From: Sulfuricurvum kujiense DSM 16994
GTDB taxonomy: Bacteria > Campylobacterota > Campylobacteria > Campylobacterales > Sulfurimonadaceae
Assembly (NCBI RefSeq): GCF_000183725.1
Contig: NC_014762.1
Coordinates: forward strand, 1,178,001-1,242,000
DNA: 64,000 bases
Direction: 5' to 3'
Positions 55,409-64,000 of the stretch are shown in pieces; position 1 is the first letter of the stretch; the number at the start of each line of letters is the position of its first letter. The translations under genes were made by a program, and so were the position numbers. The notes under the pieces are model-generated. The model did no database searches. It saw nothing but the letters and a program-made list of their open reading frames with translations, and was not told the DNA's origin.

Positions 55409-56919
55409 TCTCACTTCCACTGCTGGACGAAAAACACTTAGAATTTGCGGTTCCCGAGGGTGTGGATACCTCACTGTCAATCCGCTATTCGCTTCTGTTT
55501 GGCCGTTACGAGGGGGAAGTCTATGCGATTATCCCCGAAGCCGAGCAGACAAAAGCGCTGCAGCTGTACAACAAACTCGGTCTGATCTATCCATTGGCAC
55601 GTTTGTCCCGGGAAGGGTATGACAACCTCTATTTGAAATTTTTGGAATTGCGTACCGATATGGAAATATCCAAACGCCCTATGGAGACGAATGAGTTTAT
55701 AGACGAAGAGCTTTCCCTGGTCGATTTTATCAAAAATTCGGCCGACCTGCTGACCAGCGAAGAATCGGCTCCGATCATCAAATTCGTCAATACCATCTTT
55801 TATCAGGCGATCAAGCGCAAAGCAAGTGATATCCATATCGAAACCCATGAGAAAAAAGGGGAGGTCCGTTTCCGGATAGACGGAGCGCTCATCAAACACA
55901 TCGATCTGGATAAGAACGTTATCGATCTGATCATCAGTCGCATAAAAGTGATCTCTGCGTTGGATATCTCCGAAAAACGGCTTCCGCAGGACGGGAGAAC
56001 GCAGGTAAAAGTTGCGGGGAAAAATCTCGATATCCGTGTTTCGGTACTCCCCACGTATCACGGTGAGAGGGTGGTATTGCGGCTGTTGATGAATTCCGCA
56101 TCGATTCCGACGCTTCGGGAACTCGGTTTTGACGAAACGACCACCTCACAGTTTGAAGATCTGCTCAAATTTTCCCACGGGATCATTTTGGTAACGGGGC
56201 CGACGGGGAGCGGTAAATCGACGACCCTCCACTCATTTTTGCAGCAGCTGGCCAGTCCGGAGAAAAATATCCTCTCCATTGAAGACCCGGTCGAATACGA
56301 TGCCCCCCATGTGAGCCAGATCGCCGTCAATACCAAAGCAGGATTGACGTTTGCGAGCGGGCTTCGCTCTATATTGCGTCAAGACCCCGATATTATCATG
56401 GTGGGGGAGATCCGTGACGCCGAAACGGCACACATTGCGATTCAGGCAGCTATGACCGGACATTTAGTTCTTTCCACACTGCATACGAACAATGCAACGG
56501 CGGCGTTTTCCAGATTGGCGGATATGGGAGTAGACAAATTCCTGATCAGTTCCACCCTCCTTGGGGTACTGGCGCAGAGGCTGGTACGACGCTTATGCCC
56601 CTCATGCAAAGAGCGTGTGCCGCTTGCCGATCATGATGCGGATGAACTGGGGATTGAACACGGTTTGAGCGTCGCCAGAGCCTCAGGGTGTGCCGACTGC
56701 CACCATACCGGATATCGGGGGCGCATTGCCATCGGAGAGTTTTTTATGGTGGATGACGGGGTTCGGAATTTGTTCAAAAATATTGACAGCGATTTTGAAA
56801 TCCGAGAAGCGATGAAACAAAGCGGAATGAAAGTGATCGGCAACCAGCTCATAGCATTGCTGAAAGAGCATACCACCAGTCTGGACGAGATTATCCGTGT
56901 CGGGGTCAAAGAGGCCTAA
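55405..56919 (+). CDS. gspE: Type II secretion ATPase GspE
   Basis: 504-residue cytoplasmic ATPase powering the pseudopilus. Walker A GPTGSGKST is near residue 270, Asp box ILSIEDPVEY, Walker B and His box (MVGEIRDAETAHIAIQAAMTGHLVLSTLHTN), and a zinc-binding tetracysteine (CPSC...CADC, near 395-433). Length is as expected for GspE/PilB. Start overlaps the gspD stop by four bases and its stop TAA overlaps the gspF ATG. Confidence 0.96.
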   Translation: MISLPLLDEKHLEFAVPEGVDTSLSIRYSLLFGRYEGEVYAIIPEAEQTKALQLYNKLGLIYPLARLSREGYDNLYLKFLELRTDMEISKRPMETNEFIDEELSLVDFIKNSADLLTSEESAPIIKFVNTIFYQAIKRKASDIHIETHEKKGEVRFRIDGALIKHIDLDKNVIDLIISRIKVISALDISEKRLPQDGRTQVKVAGKNLDIRVSVLPTYHGERVVLRLLMNSASIPTLRELGFDETTTSQFEDLLKFSHGIILVTGPTGSGKSTTLHSFLQQLASPEKNILSIEDPVEYDAPHVSQIAVNTKAGLTFASGLRSILRQDPDIIMVGEIRDAETAHIAIQAAMTGHLVLSTLHTNNATAAFSRLADMGVDKFLISSTLLGVLAQRLVRRLCPSCKERVPLADHDADELGIEHGLSVARASGCADCHHTGYRGRIAIGEFFMVDDGVRNLFKNIDSDFEIREAMKQSGMKVIGNQLIALLKEHTTSLDEIIRVGVKEA

Positions 56920-58136
56920 TGGAATTTTTTTACAAAGGGATCAGTACCGACGGAAACACGATAAAAGGTTCCATTGAAGCGGCCAATCTCGACGAGGCCA
57001 AAAAAAAGCTCAAAGCCCAAAATATTCTTTTCTCCGAGCTGTCAGAGCGTTCACAAGGTCTTTTGGAGACGTTATCGCTCTTTCGCAGAGATACCCTCTC
57101 CTCCGGCGCTCTCTCACAGCTCAGCCGTGACCTAGCGGTCTATCTCAACGCCGGTGTCCCTTTGGTGCGCTCTTTGACGCTGCTGCGGCATCAAAGCCGA
57201 TCGGATAGCCGTATGGAGCGGTTCTATGATACACTGATCGAACACATCCATGAGGGGAAAAGCTTTGCGCAGGCACTCGATATGCAAGAGTTTTACACCC
57301 TGCCGGTTTTTTATGTCGGTACATTGAAAATTTCCGAAGACCGCGGTATCCTCGCGCAGGTGCTGAACGAACTCTCGCACTATTTAAACATACAGGAAAA
57401 AATCAAAAAGCAGCTTTCGCAGGCGATGGTCTATCCGTCGTTCATCATTATTGTCGCAGTACTGATGATCTCTTTTATGCTGACGGTGGTCGTTCCGAAA
57501 ATCACTTCGGTTTTTGAAAGTACCGGACAGCCCTTACCGATGCTGACGCAGTGGGTGATTTCGAGTGCCCATTTTTTTGCCCAGTATTGGATAGTGCTAT
57601 TTGCCGGATTGCTTGCGGCTATTTCTTTTTTCGTATTTAAAATGGCAACGGACAGCCGGTTTAAAAGATTGATCCACGGGATAGTTTTAAAACTCCCTAT
57701 TGTCGGAAAGATGGTTGAGACAGCCGATCTCGCCCGTTTTTGCACTATCTCGTCTTTGCTGATCCGTTCCGGTGTTCCGGTGGTCAATACGATGAAACTC
57801 TCCAGCATCACCCTCTCATCCGCCGTAATCAAAGAGCTTTTTGAACAGGCATCGACAAAAGTCGTAGAGGGTTCCTCCCTCTCGAACGCCTTGCGCCAGT
57901 CCGATGTGTATTCTATCGACGCTTCGTTTGTCGAAGCGGTTGCCATCGGGGAAGAGACGAGCGAAGTCTCCACGATGCTGGAACACCTCTCAACGCTTTA
58001 CATTGATACGAACAAAGACCGTATTTCGATCTTTCTTGCCGTACTGGAACCGGCTCTGATGCTGCTGATCGGGGGGATGATCGGAGTGATCGTGACGGCG
58101 ATGCTGCTGCCGATTTTTTCGCTTAATCTGGAATGA
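56919..58136 (+). CDS. gspF: Type II secretion inner membrane platform GspF
   Basis: 405-residue polytopic inner membrane platform protein. Two T2SSF domains are visible (LSQLSRDLAVYLNAGVPLVRSL and LARFCTISSLLIRSGVPVVNTMKLS), with TM segments near 168-190, 220-240 and 375-400. Last gene of the plus-strand gsp set. Confidence 0.95.
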   Translation: MEFFYKGISTDGNTIKGSIEAANLDEAKKKLKAQNILFSELSERSQGLLETLSLFRRDTLSSGALSQLSRDLAVYLNAGVPLVRSLTLLRHQSRSDSRMERFYDTLIEHIHEGKSFAQALDMQEFYTLPVFYVGTLKISEDRGILAQVLNELSHYLNIQEKIKKQLSQAMVYPSFIIIVAVLMISFMLTVVVPKITSVFESTGQPLPMLTQWVISSAHFFAQYWIVLFAGLLAAISFFVFKMATDSRFKRLIHGIVLKLPIVGKMVETADLARFCTISSLLIRSGVPVVNTMKLSSITLSSAVIKELFEQASTKVVEGSSLSNALRQSDVYSIDASFVEAVAIGEETSEVSTMLEHLSTLYIDTNKDRISIFLAVLEPALMLLIGGMIGVIVTAMLLPIFSLNLE

Positions 58137-58225
58137 TAAATCGATAAAAATTTGATGGTGAATGAAGTATTGTTGAAATCGTTTAAAAAAGGGGTTACTC
58201 TAATGGGGTAGGGTGATTGTGGGGT

Positions 58226-58302
<77 letters not shown>

Positions 58303-58359
58303 GTGTCAAAATCGTTATCAAAAGAATGGTTAAATATTAGAAAGAAATAATATCTAGGT

Positions 58360-58436
<77 letters not shown>

Positions 58437-58472
58437 GTGTGTCTTCTGATTATAAATAAAAAGAAAGATAAG

Positions 58473-58547
58473 TGGATGGGGAAGAGGGATTCGAACCCCC
58501 GAATGACTGGACCAAAACCAGTTGCCTTACCGCTTGGCGATACCCCA
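58473..58547 (-). tRNA. tRNA-Gln (anticodon TTG)
   Basis: 75 bases on the minus strand: TGGGGTATCGCCAAGCGG start, anticodon stem CTGGT/ACCAG-type around TTTTGGT, T-arm with GGGTTCGAATCCC, and encoded CCA. First gene of the tRNA-Gln/fMet/fMet transcript. Confidence 0.93.
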
Positions 58548-58569
58548 ACGTTCTCGTTGTGAGGCCGAA

Positions 58570-58598
58570 ATTATAGACATTTTTATCAAATTTGTCAA
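58570..58598 (-). promoter_or_regulatory. Consensus promoter of the tRNA cluster
   Basis: On the minus strand TTGACA (58593-58598) is 17 bases from TATAAT (58570-58575), a perfect sigma70 promoter just upstream of tRNA-Gln. It is the strongest promoter in the window. Confidence 0.85.
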
Positions 58599-58668
58599 GT
58601 GTTTCGGAAAATGCGCTCTTTAAATGGAGTATTTTTTTGTTTGTGCCGGAATTTTAAACCTTTTTGCC

Positions 58669-58674
58669 TATAAT
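58669..58674 (+). promoter_or_regulatory. -10 box of ribB promoter
   Basis: TATAAT in TTGCCTATAATTGCC, 34 bases before the ribB ATG. No FMN riboswitch-like sequence fits in the short leader. Confidence 0.55.
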
Positions 58675-58707
58675 TGCCTAACTATATTAATAACAAAAGA
58701 GTATTAA

Positions 58708-59745
58708 ATGTCAGCAGTACAACGGGTATTGGATGCGATAGAAGAGTTTAAAAAAGGGCGGATGGTCATCATGGTAGATGACGAAGACCGCGAAAACGAA
58801 GGGGATCTGGTCTATGCCTCTGTTTTTTCGACCCCCGAACATGTCAATTTTATGGCAACTCACGCCAAGGGACTGATATGTGTGGCTATCAATCCGGGCA
58901 TTGCCAAGCGCCTTAATCTGGAACCGATGGTCAAATCCAATACATCGATGCATGAAACCGCGTTTACCGTCTCTGTGGACGCTACGGCGGCGACTACGGG
59001 TATTTCTACTGCAGAGCGGGATATGACGATTAAAATTCTCGCCAATCCTCTGTCTCACCCGTCCGAACTGGTCGCACCGGGACATATTTTCCCGCTGATC
59101 GCCAAAGAGGGGGGGACGCTGGTCCGTATCGGACATACGGAAGGCTCCGTCGACCTTTGCCGCCTTTCCGGTTTAGCCGAATCGGCGGTAATCTGTGAGA
59201 TCATGAAAGAAGACGGGACGATGGCCCGCCGCGACGATTTGGATGTTTTTGCCGCTAAACATGATCTCAAAACCGTTTACATCTCGGACATCGTCGAATT
59301 CCGTCTGGCTAATGAAACACTGGTAAAAGCGGTCTCGGAAGAGGAGATCGAATTTTTCGGCGTTCATGTCAAAAAGTACGAGTTTGCCGATCATCAGGAC
59401 AACCGGCATACGGCGGTGGTCTTTTATAAAGCGGGAGAGACGGCGAATGTCAAAGTACATAACGTCGTACCGGACATCGATTTATTGCTGAATCAAAGCA
59501 AATACGGCCATTTGATCGATTCGATCCATTATCTCAAACACAACAGCGGCGTATTGCTTTTTATTAACAAACCGCACCACCAGCAGGTCAATATGAAAGA
59601 GTACGGTATCGGTGCGCAGATCCTCAAATCACTTGGTGTAAAACATATGCGTCTGATTGCCGATTCGAAAATTTCGGATTTTGCGGGACTCGGCGGATTC
59701 GGCCTTGATGTGATAGAGACGATCAACCCCGCTGAGGGGATTTAA
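58708..59745 (+). CDS. ribB: DHBP synthase RibB with degenerate GTP cyclohydrolase II-like domain
   Basis: 345 residues. Residues 1-200 are RibB (3,4-dihydroxy-2-butanone-4-phosphate synthase), which makes a riboflavin precursor from ribulose 5-phosphate: MVDDEDRENEGDLVYAS, THAKGLICVAI, RIGHTEGSVDLCRLSGL. The rest resembles the RibA fold (GIGAQILKSLGVKHMRLIAD at the end), but the zinc-binding Cys residues and RxHSECxTGD site of GTP cyclohydrolase II are missing, so that activity is not expected and a separate RibA should exist elsewhere. The -10 at 58669 drives it. Confidence 0.9.
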   Translation: MSAVQRVLDAIEEFKKGRMVIMVDDEDRENEGDLVYASVFSTPEHVNFMATHAKGLICVAINPGIAKRLNLEPMVKSNTSMHETAFTVSVDATAATTGISTAERDMTIKILANPLSHPSELVAPGHIFPLIAKEGGTLVRIGHTEGSVDLCRLSGLAESAVICEIMKEDGTMARRDDLDVFAAKHDLKTVYISDIVEFRLANETLVKAVSEEEIEFFGVHVKKYEFADHQDNRHTAVVFYKAGETANVKVHNVVPDIDLLLNQSKYGHLIDSIHYLKHNSGVLLFINKPHHQQVNMKEYGIGAQILKSLGVKHMRLIADSKISDFAGLGGFGLDVIETINPAEGI

Positions 59746-59757
59746 CCGTATTTCTTG

Positions 59758-60147
59758 CTAGCGTGAGGTATTGCACTTTTTAATCAGTTGGTACTGAGGA
59801 GTAGTGGGGGTATTGCCCGCACCCGCTCCGAGCGCCGTCCCGAGTGCGGCACCGGCAACGGTTGCGGCTGTTTTGCCGCTTCCGCCTCCGAATTGATGGC
59901 CGACGACTCCTCCGATGATCCCCCCTACGATCGCTCCGCCGACGTTGGGGGTATTCTCCCCTTGTGCGGTACCGTTTACGGGTACCTGCTCATACCAGCA
60001 TTGCTCTTGCACGGAAGAGGTTGCCGATGAGGGTGAAGAGGATGTTGGAGAACTCATATAATAATCATTGCTCCCGGTATTGAGCATCTCGGCATGAGAA
60101 AGCGATGAGGCGATCAAAGCCGCGAGGGCGATTGTGTAATATTTCAT
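59758..60147 (-). CDS. Glycine-zipper 2TM-like secreted protein
   Basis: 129 residues: signal peptide (MKYYTIALAALIASSLSHA), a Ser/Pro-rich region, then a glycine-zipper segment (VGGAIVGGIIGGVVGHQFGG ... AGAALGTALGAGAG, about 68-108). The family sits in the envelope and includes SlyB/Rick-17kDa-type proteins; function is unknown. Last gene of the five-gene envelope operon; its end is 12 bases from ribB, convergent. Confidence 0.75.
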   Translation of the reverse strand: MKYYTIALAALIASSLSHAEMLNTGSNDYYMSSPTSSSPSSATSSVQEQCWYEQVPVNGTAQGENTPNVGGAIVGGIIGGVVGHQFGGGSGKTAATVAGAALGTALGAGAGNTPTTPQYQLIKKCNTSR

Positions 60148-60160
60148 AATAACCCCTTTT

Positions 60161-60919
60161 TTACTCTACGAGACGTTTTCCGGGAGAGTCTTGATAATCG
60201 ACTTCGGTTGGTCTTTTTTTGCCTGTGAGCGTTTCAATCATGGAGGCGGTCAAATCATTAACCGACATATCAACCGTATCGTCGACCGGAACCGGATCGT
60301 TCATGTTGAAGGTTTGTTGCCCCGTTCCGGTAAATGTTTTGGCGAAAATAACTTTACCCGTATTTTTGTTTGCAATTTGGATGTGTACGGATGTGGTTGC
60401 GGTGATGGCGTATCGTACGTTGCTACCATCGGGCACCAGACGCGGTTTGCTGCAGCGCATCGCTTTGATCGACCCGCTTAGAACATAGTTTCCGGACTTT
60501 GACATCGATACACCCGCCTCATTGAATGCCGATTCGATAATACCGGTCATTTTCTCCGAATACATCACTTTTTCAACCATGACCGTATCGTTGTATCTGC
60601 TTGCCATGTAGTTATGATTTTCCTTATACGCTTTGTATTCGTTATCGCGTTTTGCGCTTGTATTTGCCGACCCGGCGGCATGAACAGAGAAAAATCCCGA
60701 TCCGCTTACGTGCTCACTGTGCGAGAGACTCTCATTTTCTTTGATCGTTCCGTCGACATTATGGCTTACTTCTGCGACGCTGTGCTCAAAATCCTGAACC
60801 ACGACATAGTTGTAGGTGAGAGGTTTCACCTCTACGCTTTCGCCTGCGGGGAGGATAGCGCCATTCAGAGCAAAGGAGGCCGTACACAAAGCGATAACGG
60901 CGTATTGTATGAGTTTCAT
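60161..60919 (-). CDS. Periplasmic hypothetical protein of the LpoB-like operon
   Basis: 252 residues with a signal peptide (LIQYAVIALCTASFALNGA). The body has a CsgG/LpoB-like cue (GNYVLSGSIKAMRCSKPRL...ATTSVHIQIANKNTGKVIFAKTFTG), and an N-terminal half without known motifs. It probably acts with the LpoB-like lipoprotein encoded four bases before it, but I cannot name a role. Confidence 0.7.
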   Translation of the reverse strand: MKLIQYAVIALCTASFALNGAILPAGESVEVKPLTYNYVVVQDFEHSVAEVSHNVDGTIKENESLSHSEHVSGSGFFSVHAAGSANTSAKRDNEYKAYKENHNYMASRYNDTVMVEKVMYSEKMTGIIESAFNEAGVSMSKSGNYVLSGSIKAMRCSKPRLVPDGSNVRYAITATTSVHIQIANKNTGKVIFAKTFTGTGQQTFNMNDPVPVDDTVDMSVNDLTASMIETLTGKKRPTEVDYQDSPGKRLVE

Positions 60920-60922
60920 GGT

Positions 60923-61540
60923 TTACCATCCGACCGAAGATTTAGACGTTACCTTGCGAATCTCTTTTTCGTCGGCCCAGAGGATTTCTCCGCTTTGCGG
61001 GTCTACCAGTTCGAGAGAAACATTGTAATAGACGTCTTTGATATCGTCATTGGCTTTTTTAATGGAGCGGACGTTTCCGGTGATGATGTAATCTGAGTCG
61101 GTCATCGCTTTCATAGCGGTTTTAGTCGTAGCACTCACCGTCAAGTCACGCTCCGCATTGACCTGATTGAGGTTGGCGGTATCGGCCAAAAAGCGGACTT
61201 GTCCCGATTTGAGAAGCTTGATGCGGATTTTGTCGGTAATCGCTTTGGTATCGATATGCTCATAGGTTTTGTTTTCAACACTTCGGAGGCGCACTTTCGG
61301 CGGCTGCTGCGCTTTGGCGATATAGCGTGATTCCAGAAGCGATTGGGTCAGAGTCTCAGCCGTTGACTGCAGATCGGTCGATCCGAAATCGGCGGTCACC
61401 GTTTCAGCCGCTTTTGCGTCACCGTATTTCACGTTTGATGAAGCGCCTACCATTCCGGCACCGCCGGTAGCGCATCCGCTTATTAAAAAAGATGAGATAA
61501 GAAGCGTTGTCGAGAGAGAAAGTTTTGTCAATGTGTTCAT
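60923..61540 (-). CDS. lpoB: LpoB-like lipoprotein (PBP activator)
   Basis: 205 residues with a lipobox (SFLISGCATGG). The fold cues fit LpoB, which activates PBP1b from the outer membrane: DLQSTAETLTQSLLESRYIA, VENKTYEHIDTKAITDKIRIKLLKSGQVRFL, and VYYNVSLELVDPQSGEILWADEKEIRKV. In E. coli ycfL and lpoB are neighbours too, which supports the call. Confidence 0.8.
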   Translation of the reverse strand: MNTLTKLSLSTTLLISSFLISGCATGGAGMVGASSNVKYGDAKAAETVTADFGSTDLQSTAETLTQSLLESRYIAKAQQPPKVRLRSVENKTYEHIDTKAITDKIRIKLLKSGQVRFLADTANLNQVNAERDLTVSATTKTAMKAMTDSDYIITGNVRSIKKANDDIKDVYYNVSLELVDPQSGEILWADEKEIRKVTSKSSVGW

Positions 61541-61551
61541 GTCTGTTTTCC

Positions 61552-61920
61552 TTATTTATTTGGGGTTGAAATCACGATGCGGTAATCGGTCACATCCGGG
61601 CGACTTGCCATATTGACCACATGAATCTGTTGTCTTCCGATGATGGTAAACGGTGTCCAAGGTGTTTGATCCACGACGATACCGCGGCCATCAAGCCATT
61701 CGATTTGATATACCATCCCTTCGACTTTCGTATCGTCTTCGTTTTCAAACGTCGCGGCGACTTTTAAAAATTTTCCTTCTTGAAAGCTTTTATGCTCTTT
61801 GAGAACAACGCGCTCTTTACCGATGAAATGTTCTTGATTTTTCGTTGCGCAACCGCCCAATCCCAGAAGCAGAAGGGACCCGAGGGCTAGTGAGAGAAAA
61901 GTGTTTTTAGTAAGCAACAT
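61552..61920 (-). CDS. YcfL-family lipoprotein
   Basis: 122 residues, lipobox LLGLGGCATKN, and the YcfL/DUF1425 pattern VEGMVYQIEWLDGRGIVVDQTPWTPFTIIGRQQIHVVNMASRPDVTDYRIVI. Its start overlaps the end of the COG3014-like gene by 14 bases; the LpoB-like gene follows after 11 bases. Envelope lipoprotein of unknown role. Confidence 0.82.
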   Translation of the reverse strand: MLLTKNTFLSLALGSLLLLGLGGCATKNQEHFIGKERVVLKEHKSFQEGKFLKVAATFENEDDTKVEGMVYQIEWLDGRGIVVDQTPWTPFTIIGRQQIHVVNMASRPDVTDYRIVISTPNK

Positions 61921-63295
61921 GGTCGATCCTTATGTTATCGTTAGTGATGTAAGAGACAAGAACAAGAACCCCTTTTTTGCCTTTCGGAAGGGTGAACGAC
62001 TCTTGTCGATCGTTCATGGTTATCGTCAAAGTCTCCCCTTCGATTCCCTCGAATTTGGAGAGATATCCTGAGTTTGGAAGCATCTCCCAATTTCGGAATT
62101 TAGAATCGGCCATCGAGCTTCCGACGTCCATCGCCAAGGATGCCATCAGCCCCCCGAAAGCTCCGAACTTATCGGAGGCCTGTTTCGCCAGGACAGCTTT
62201 TGCTGTGGCACGGACGACGGCTTTGGAAAGTTCGCCGGTCAACTCGTCTTTAAGCGTCTTGTAGGCCAGTGCATTGGTTTGCAGCAGTCTCGGAGGCTGA
62301 AGGCGAAGCCTCTGTGTTGAAATGGTAATCATACTGAGATCATTGATCGGTGGATTATAGGCCGGCAAATCGATGCTGGTATATTCCGCGGCATGAAAAA
62401 TCGGGAAACGAATTTTCTCAATCTTGATTGAGGGCGCCTCGCCCGCTAAAACCACAACCGTAACATCCATTTTAGCACTTTTCGGTGTCTCTTCGGAAAA
62501 CGATTTTTTCCCTTTTGGCGTGATTTTGGATTGAGGAGCTGAAATCGGGAGTTTGACAAAAATTTTGGAGACGTCGGGATTGAGCAAAAGGGCCCGTTTT
62601 AGGCTTACTTCTCCCAAATTTTCAGACGGGAAGGCGATGTTAGAGAGTATGCTGCTCAGGGCATAGGAAAAAGGGTCTTGATAGTTGTTGGCGAGTTTGC
62701 GGACACTTTCGTCTTCCAGCATTGCCGCCATGGAGTATTCGGCGGGGATATTTGAGACATTATTTCCTTCTCTCTGCGCTTTGGCTTTGTCATTTGCGGC
62801 CTCTTTGATTTTTTCTTCGGACTCGGCAAGCCAAAACTCTTGGCGCTGCTCCATCCGCCGCATCTCGACCGACGCACCTTCAAAATTGCCGATCATCGCG
62901 TAGTTAAGGGCATTGAGGGTATGCATAAGGGTACGTTCATACCCTTTTCCGTAATAGGTTTCGGACCCTTTGGATAAAAAGGTTGAACCTAAAAAAGAGC
63001 CGACATTGCGAAGACTCACTTTGGCCCGGTTTTCATATTCATCCAAAATATCGAATGCCTTTTGAAAAGAGACGATGGAGCCGTTAAAATCACCGTTTGC
63101 CTGCTGCAGACGCGCAAGATCCAGCCAGTACCAGTATTCATTTTGATCCGATGTATCAGCACTCATGGTTGCGAGTGTCTGATCGAATCGGGGTTTTGAG
63201 AGACCGGCACGCAAGGCATCGGCATCTATGGATGCGGCATGAATCTGGAGTGTGCAGAGCAAAGAGAAAGCGATAGTTTTTAGCGAATTCGCCAT
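61907..63295 (-). CDS. COG3014-like periplasmic protein
   Basis: 462 residues with a signal peptide (KTIAFSLLCTLQIHA). A helical TPR-like front half (YWYWLDLARLQQANGDFNGSIVSFQKAFDILDEYENRAKVSLRNVGSFLGS) and the signature YYGKGYERTLMHTLNALNYAMIGNFEGASVEMRR identify the COG3014 family, which is found beside YcfL/LpoB-like genes. First gene of the operon. A candidate -10 (TATAAA) lies near 63340 on the minus strand. Confidence 0.8.
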   Translation of the reverse strand: MANSLKTIAFSLLCTLQIHAASIDADALRAGLSKPRFDQTLATMSADTSDQNEYWYWLDLARLQQANGDFNGSIVSFQKAFDILDEYENRAKVSLRNVGSFLGSTFLSKGSETYYGKGYERTLMHTLNALNYAMIGNFEGASVEMRRMEQRQEFWLAESEEKIKEAANDKAKAQREGNNVSNIPAEYSMAAMLEDESVRKLANNYQDPFSYALSSILSNIAFPSENLGEVSLKRALLLNPDVSKIFVKLPISAPQSKITPKGKKSFSEETPKSAKMDVTVVVLAGEAPSIKIEKIRFPIFHAAEYTSIDLPAYNPPINDLSMITISTQRLRLQPPRLLQTNALAYKTLKDELTGELSKAVVRATAKAVLAKQASDKFGAFGGLMASLAMDVGSSMADSKFRNWEMLPNSGYLSKFEGIEGETLTITMNDRQESFTLPKGKKGVLVLVSYITNDNIRIDHVAY

Positions 63296-63407
63296 TCAAA
63301 ACCTTGTGTATAAATCAGCGCTGGATAGAAGCCATTGTAATTTTATATGGATTAAACGTTGTTTAAAAAAGTGGGCGAAAATTCGGTATTCAGGAGGAAA
63401 ATGAGGG

Positions 63408-64000
63408 CTAATTTTTCATAGCCCGGATAAACGATTCGTAGATATTTTCAAGCTGCAGATCCTGCTCTAAAATTTCCGTATTATCTTGAACCATATAATG
63501 CTCCAGTACGGCAACGCGACGGAGAAGATACTCAAACATCTCTTTGTTGATATCGGGAAGTTTGTTGTGGCTGAACGGATCTTTATCACGACCTTTTTGG
63601 ATCACATGTGCGGGGATACCGATAGCGGTACTGTTGTCGGGGACTTCACGTACGACGACCGAATTTGCTCCGATTTTGGAGTTTGTTCCGATCGTAATGT
63701 TTCCAAGCACTTTGGCTCCGGCTCCGATAACGACGCCGCTTTTAATCGTCGGATGGCGTTTGCCCGGAATAAGGCTGACACCGCCGAGTGTTACCCCTTG
63801 ATAGATAAGGACGTCATCTTCGATAATCGTCGTCTGTCCGATGACGACGCCGAAACCGTGGTCGATAAAGACGCGTCGGCCGATCGTGGCCCCCGGATGG
63901 ATATCGATATTGGTAATGATCTGATTGAGCCCCATAATAGAGCGGGCGAGGGCGCGGAAACCTTTTCGGTAAAGGCGGTTGGAGATACGGTACCAGAAGA
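63408..64000 (-). CDS. cysE: Serine O-acetyltransferase CysE (C-terminal part, cut by window edge)
   Basis: Left-handed beta-helix acyltransferase that acetylates serine as the first step in cysteine synthesis. About 197 residues are visible: the frame continues past an internal ATG at 63935 to the edge (FWYRISNRLYRKG), so the true start lies outside. Catalytic residues are visible in DIHPGATIGRRVFIDHGFGVVIG and the hexapeptide repeats run to IGANSVVVREVP. The C-terminal tail is longer than that of E. coli CysE. Confidence 0.93.
   Translation of the reverse strand, partial: FWYRISNRLYRKGFRALARSIMGLNQIITNIDIHPGATIGRRVFIDHGFGVVIGQTTIIEDDVLIYQGVTLGGVSLIPGKRHPTIKSGVVIGAGAKVLGNITIGTNSKIGANSVVVREVPDNSTAIGIPAHVIQKGRDKDPFSHNKLPDINKEMFEYLLRRVAVLEHYMVQDNTEILEQDLQLENIYESFIRAMKN

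Noticed and set aside
58555-58707. FMN riboswitch before ribB
   Set aside because: The space between the tRNA promoter and ribB is short, and the expected conserved GGGGC..AG blocks are not seen.

Overview
The window reads as a chromosomal segment of a free-living Campylobacterota bacterium. I infer something close to Sulfuricurvum or Sulfurimonas. The reasons are the long FlgL-type hook-filament protein behind a sigma54-type promoter, an AcnB-type aconitase, a RibB fused to a degenerate RibA-like domain, a compact type II secretion system, an SbcCD-type pair and AT-rich extended -10 promoters. No ribosomal RNA or taxonomic marker is present, so the genus is an inference.

Layout. 1-8 kb: dbpA (cut by the left edge), acnB, ftsK and flgL, all on the minus strand, then tRNA-Leu. 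8-16.7 kb: mixed small genes, namely a secreted protein, a SprA-like HExxH protein, an Aat-like transferase-fold protein, exonuclease III, a radical SAM protein, a large WD40-like protein, a PAS-GGDEF-EAL protein and a DnaQ-like exonuclease. 16.65-17.28 kb is an AT-rich non-coding stretch. 17.3-36.6 kb: a type I secretion island with a TolC-like outer membrane protein, an HlyB-like ABC exporter with an inactive C39-like domain, an HlyD-like adaptor and then an array of seven co-oriented ORFs ending in a 3343-residue RTX protein. 36.6-45.7 kb, minus strand: dgt, a hydrolase-Cas4-like-DUF2779 fusion, sbcC, sbcD, a soluble MCP with a CZB domain and a lytic transglycosylase. 45.7-58.1 kb: a PhoX-like Tat lipoprotein beside a type II secretion locus (gspJIHG on minus; gspKLMNCDEF on plus). 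58.2-58.55 kb: two identical initiator tRNA-Met genes and tRNA-Gln, under one strong promoter. 58.7-64 kb: ribB, then a five-gene minus-strand envelope operon including YcfL, LpoB and a COG3014-like protein, then cysE (cut by the right edge).

The part most likely to be undescribed is the array at 22.1-28.2 kb. Three AT-rich cassettes, each a small two-TM membrane protein (87, 90 or 91 aa) followed by a different hydrophobic N-terminal domain, are joined to repeated copies of one Ca-binding core module. Only the last copy continues into the RTX and LamG body and C-terminus expected of an exported type I substrate. The upstream copies stop shortly after, or inside, the core. It looks like a polymorphic toxin/immunity array in which the variable part is N-terminal and displaced N-termini are kept upstream with their candidate immunity genes. 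Function is inferred from layout only.
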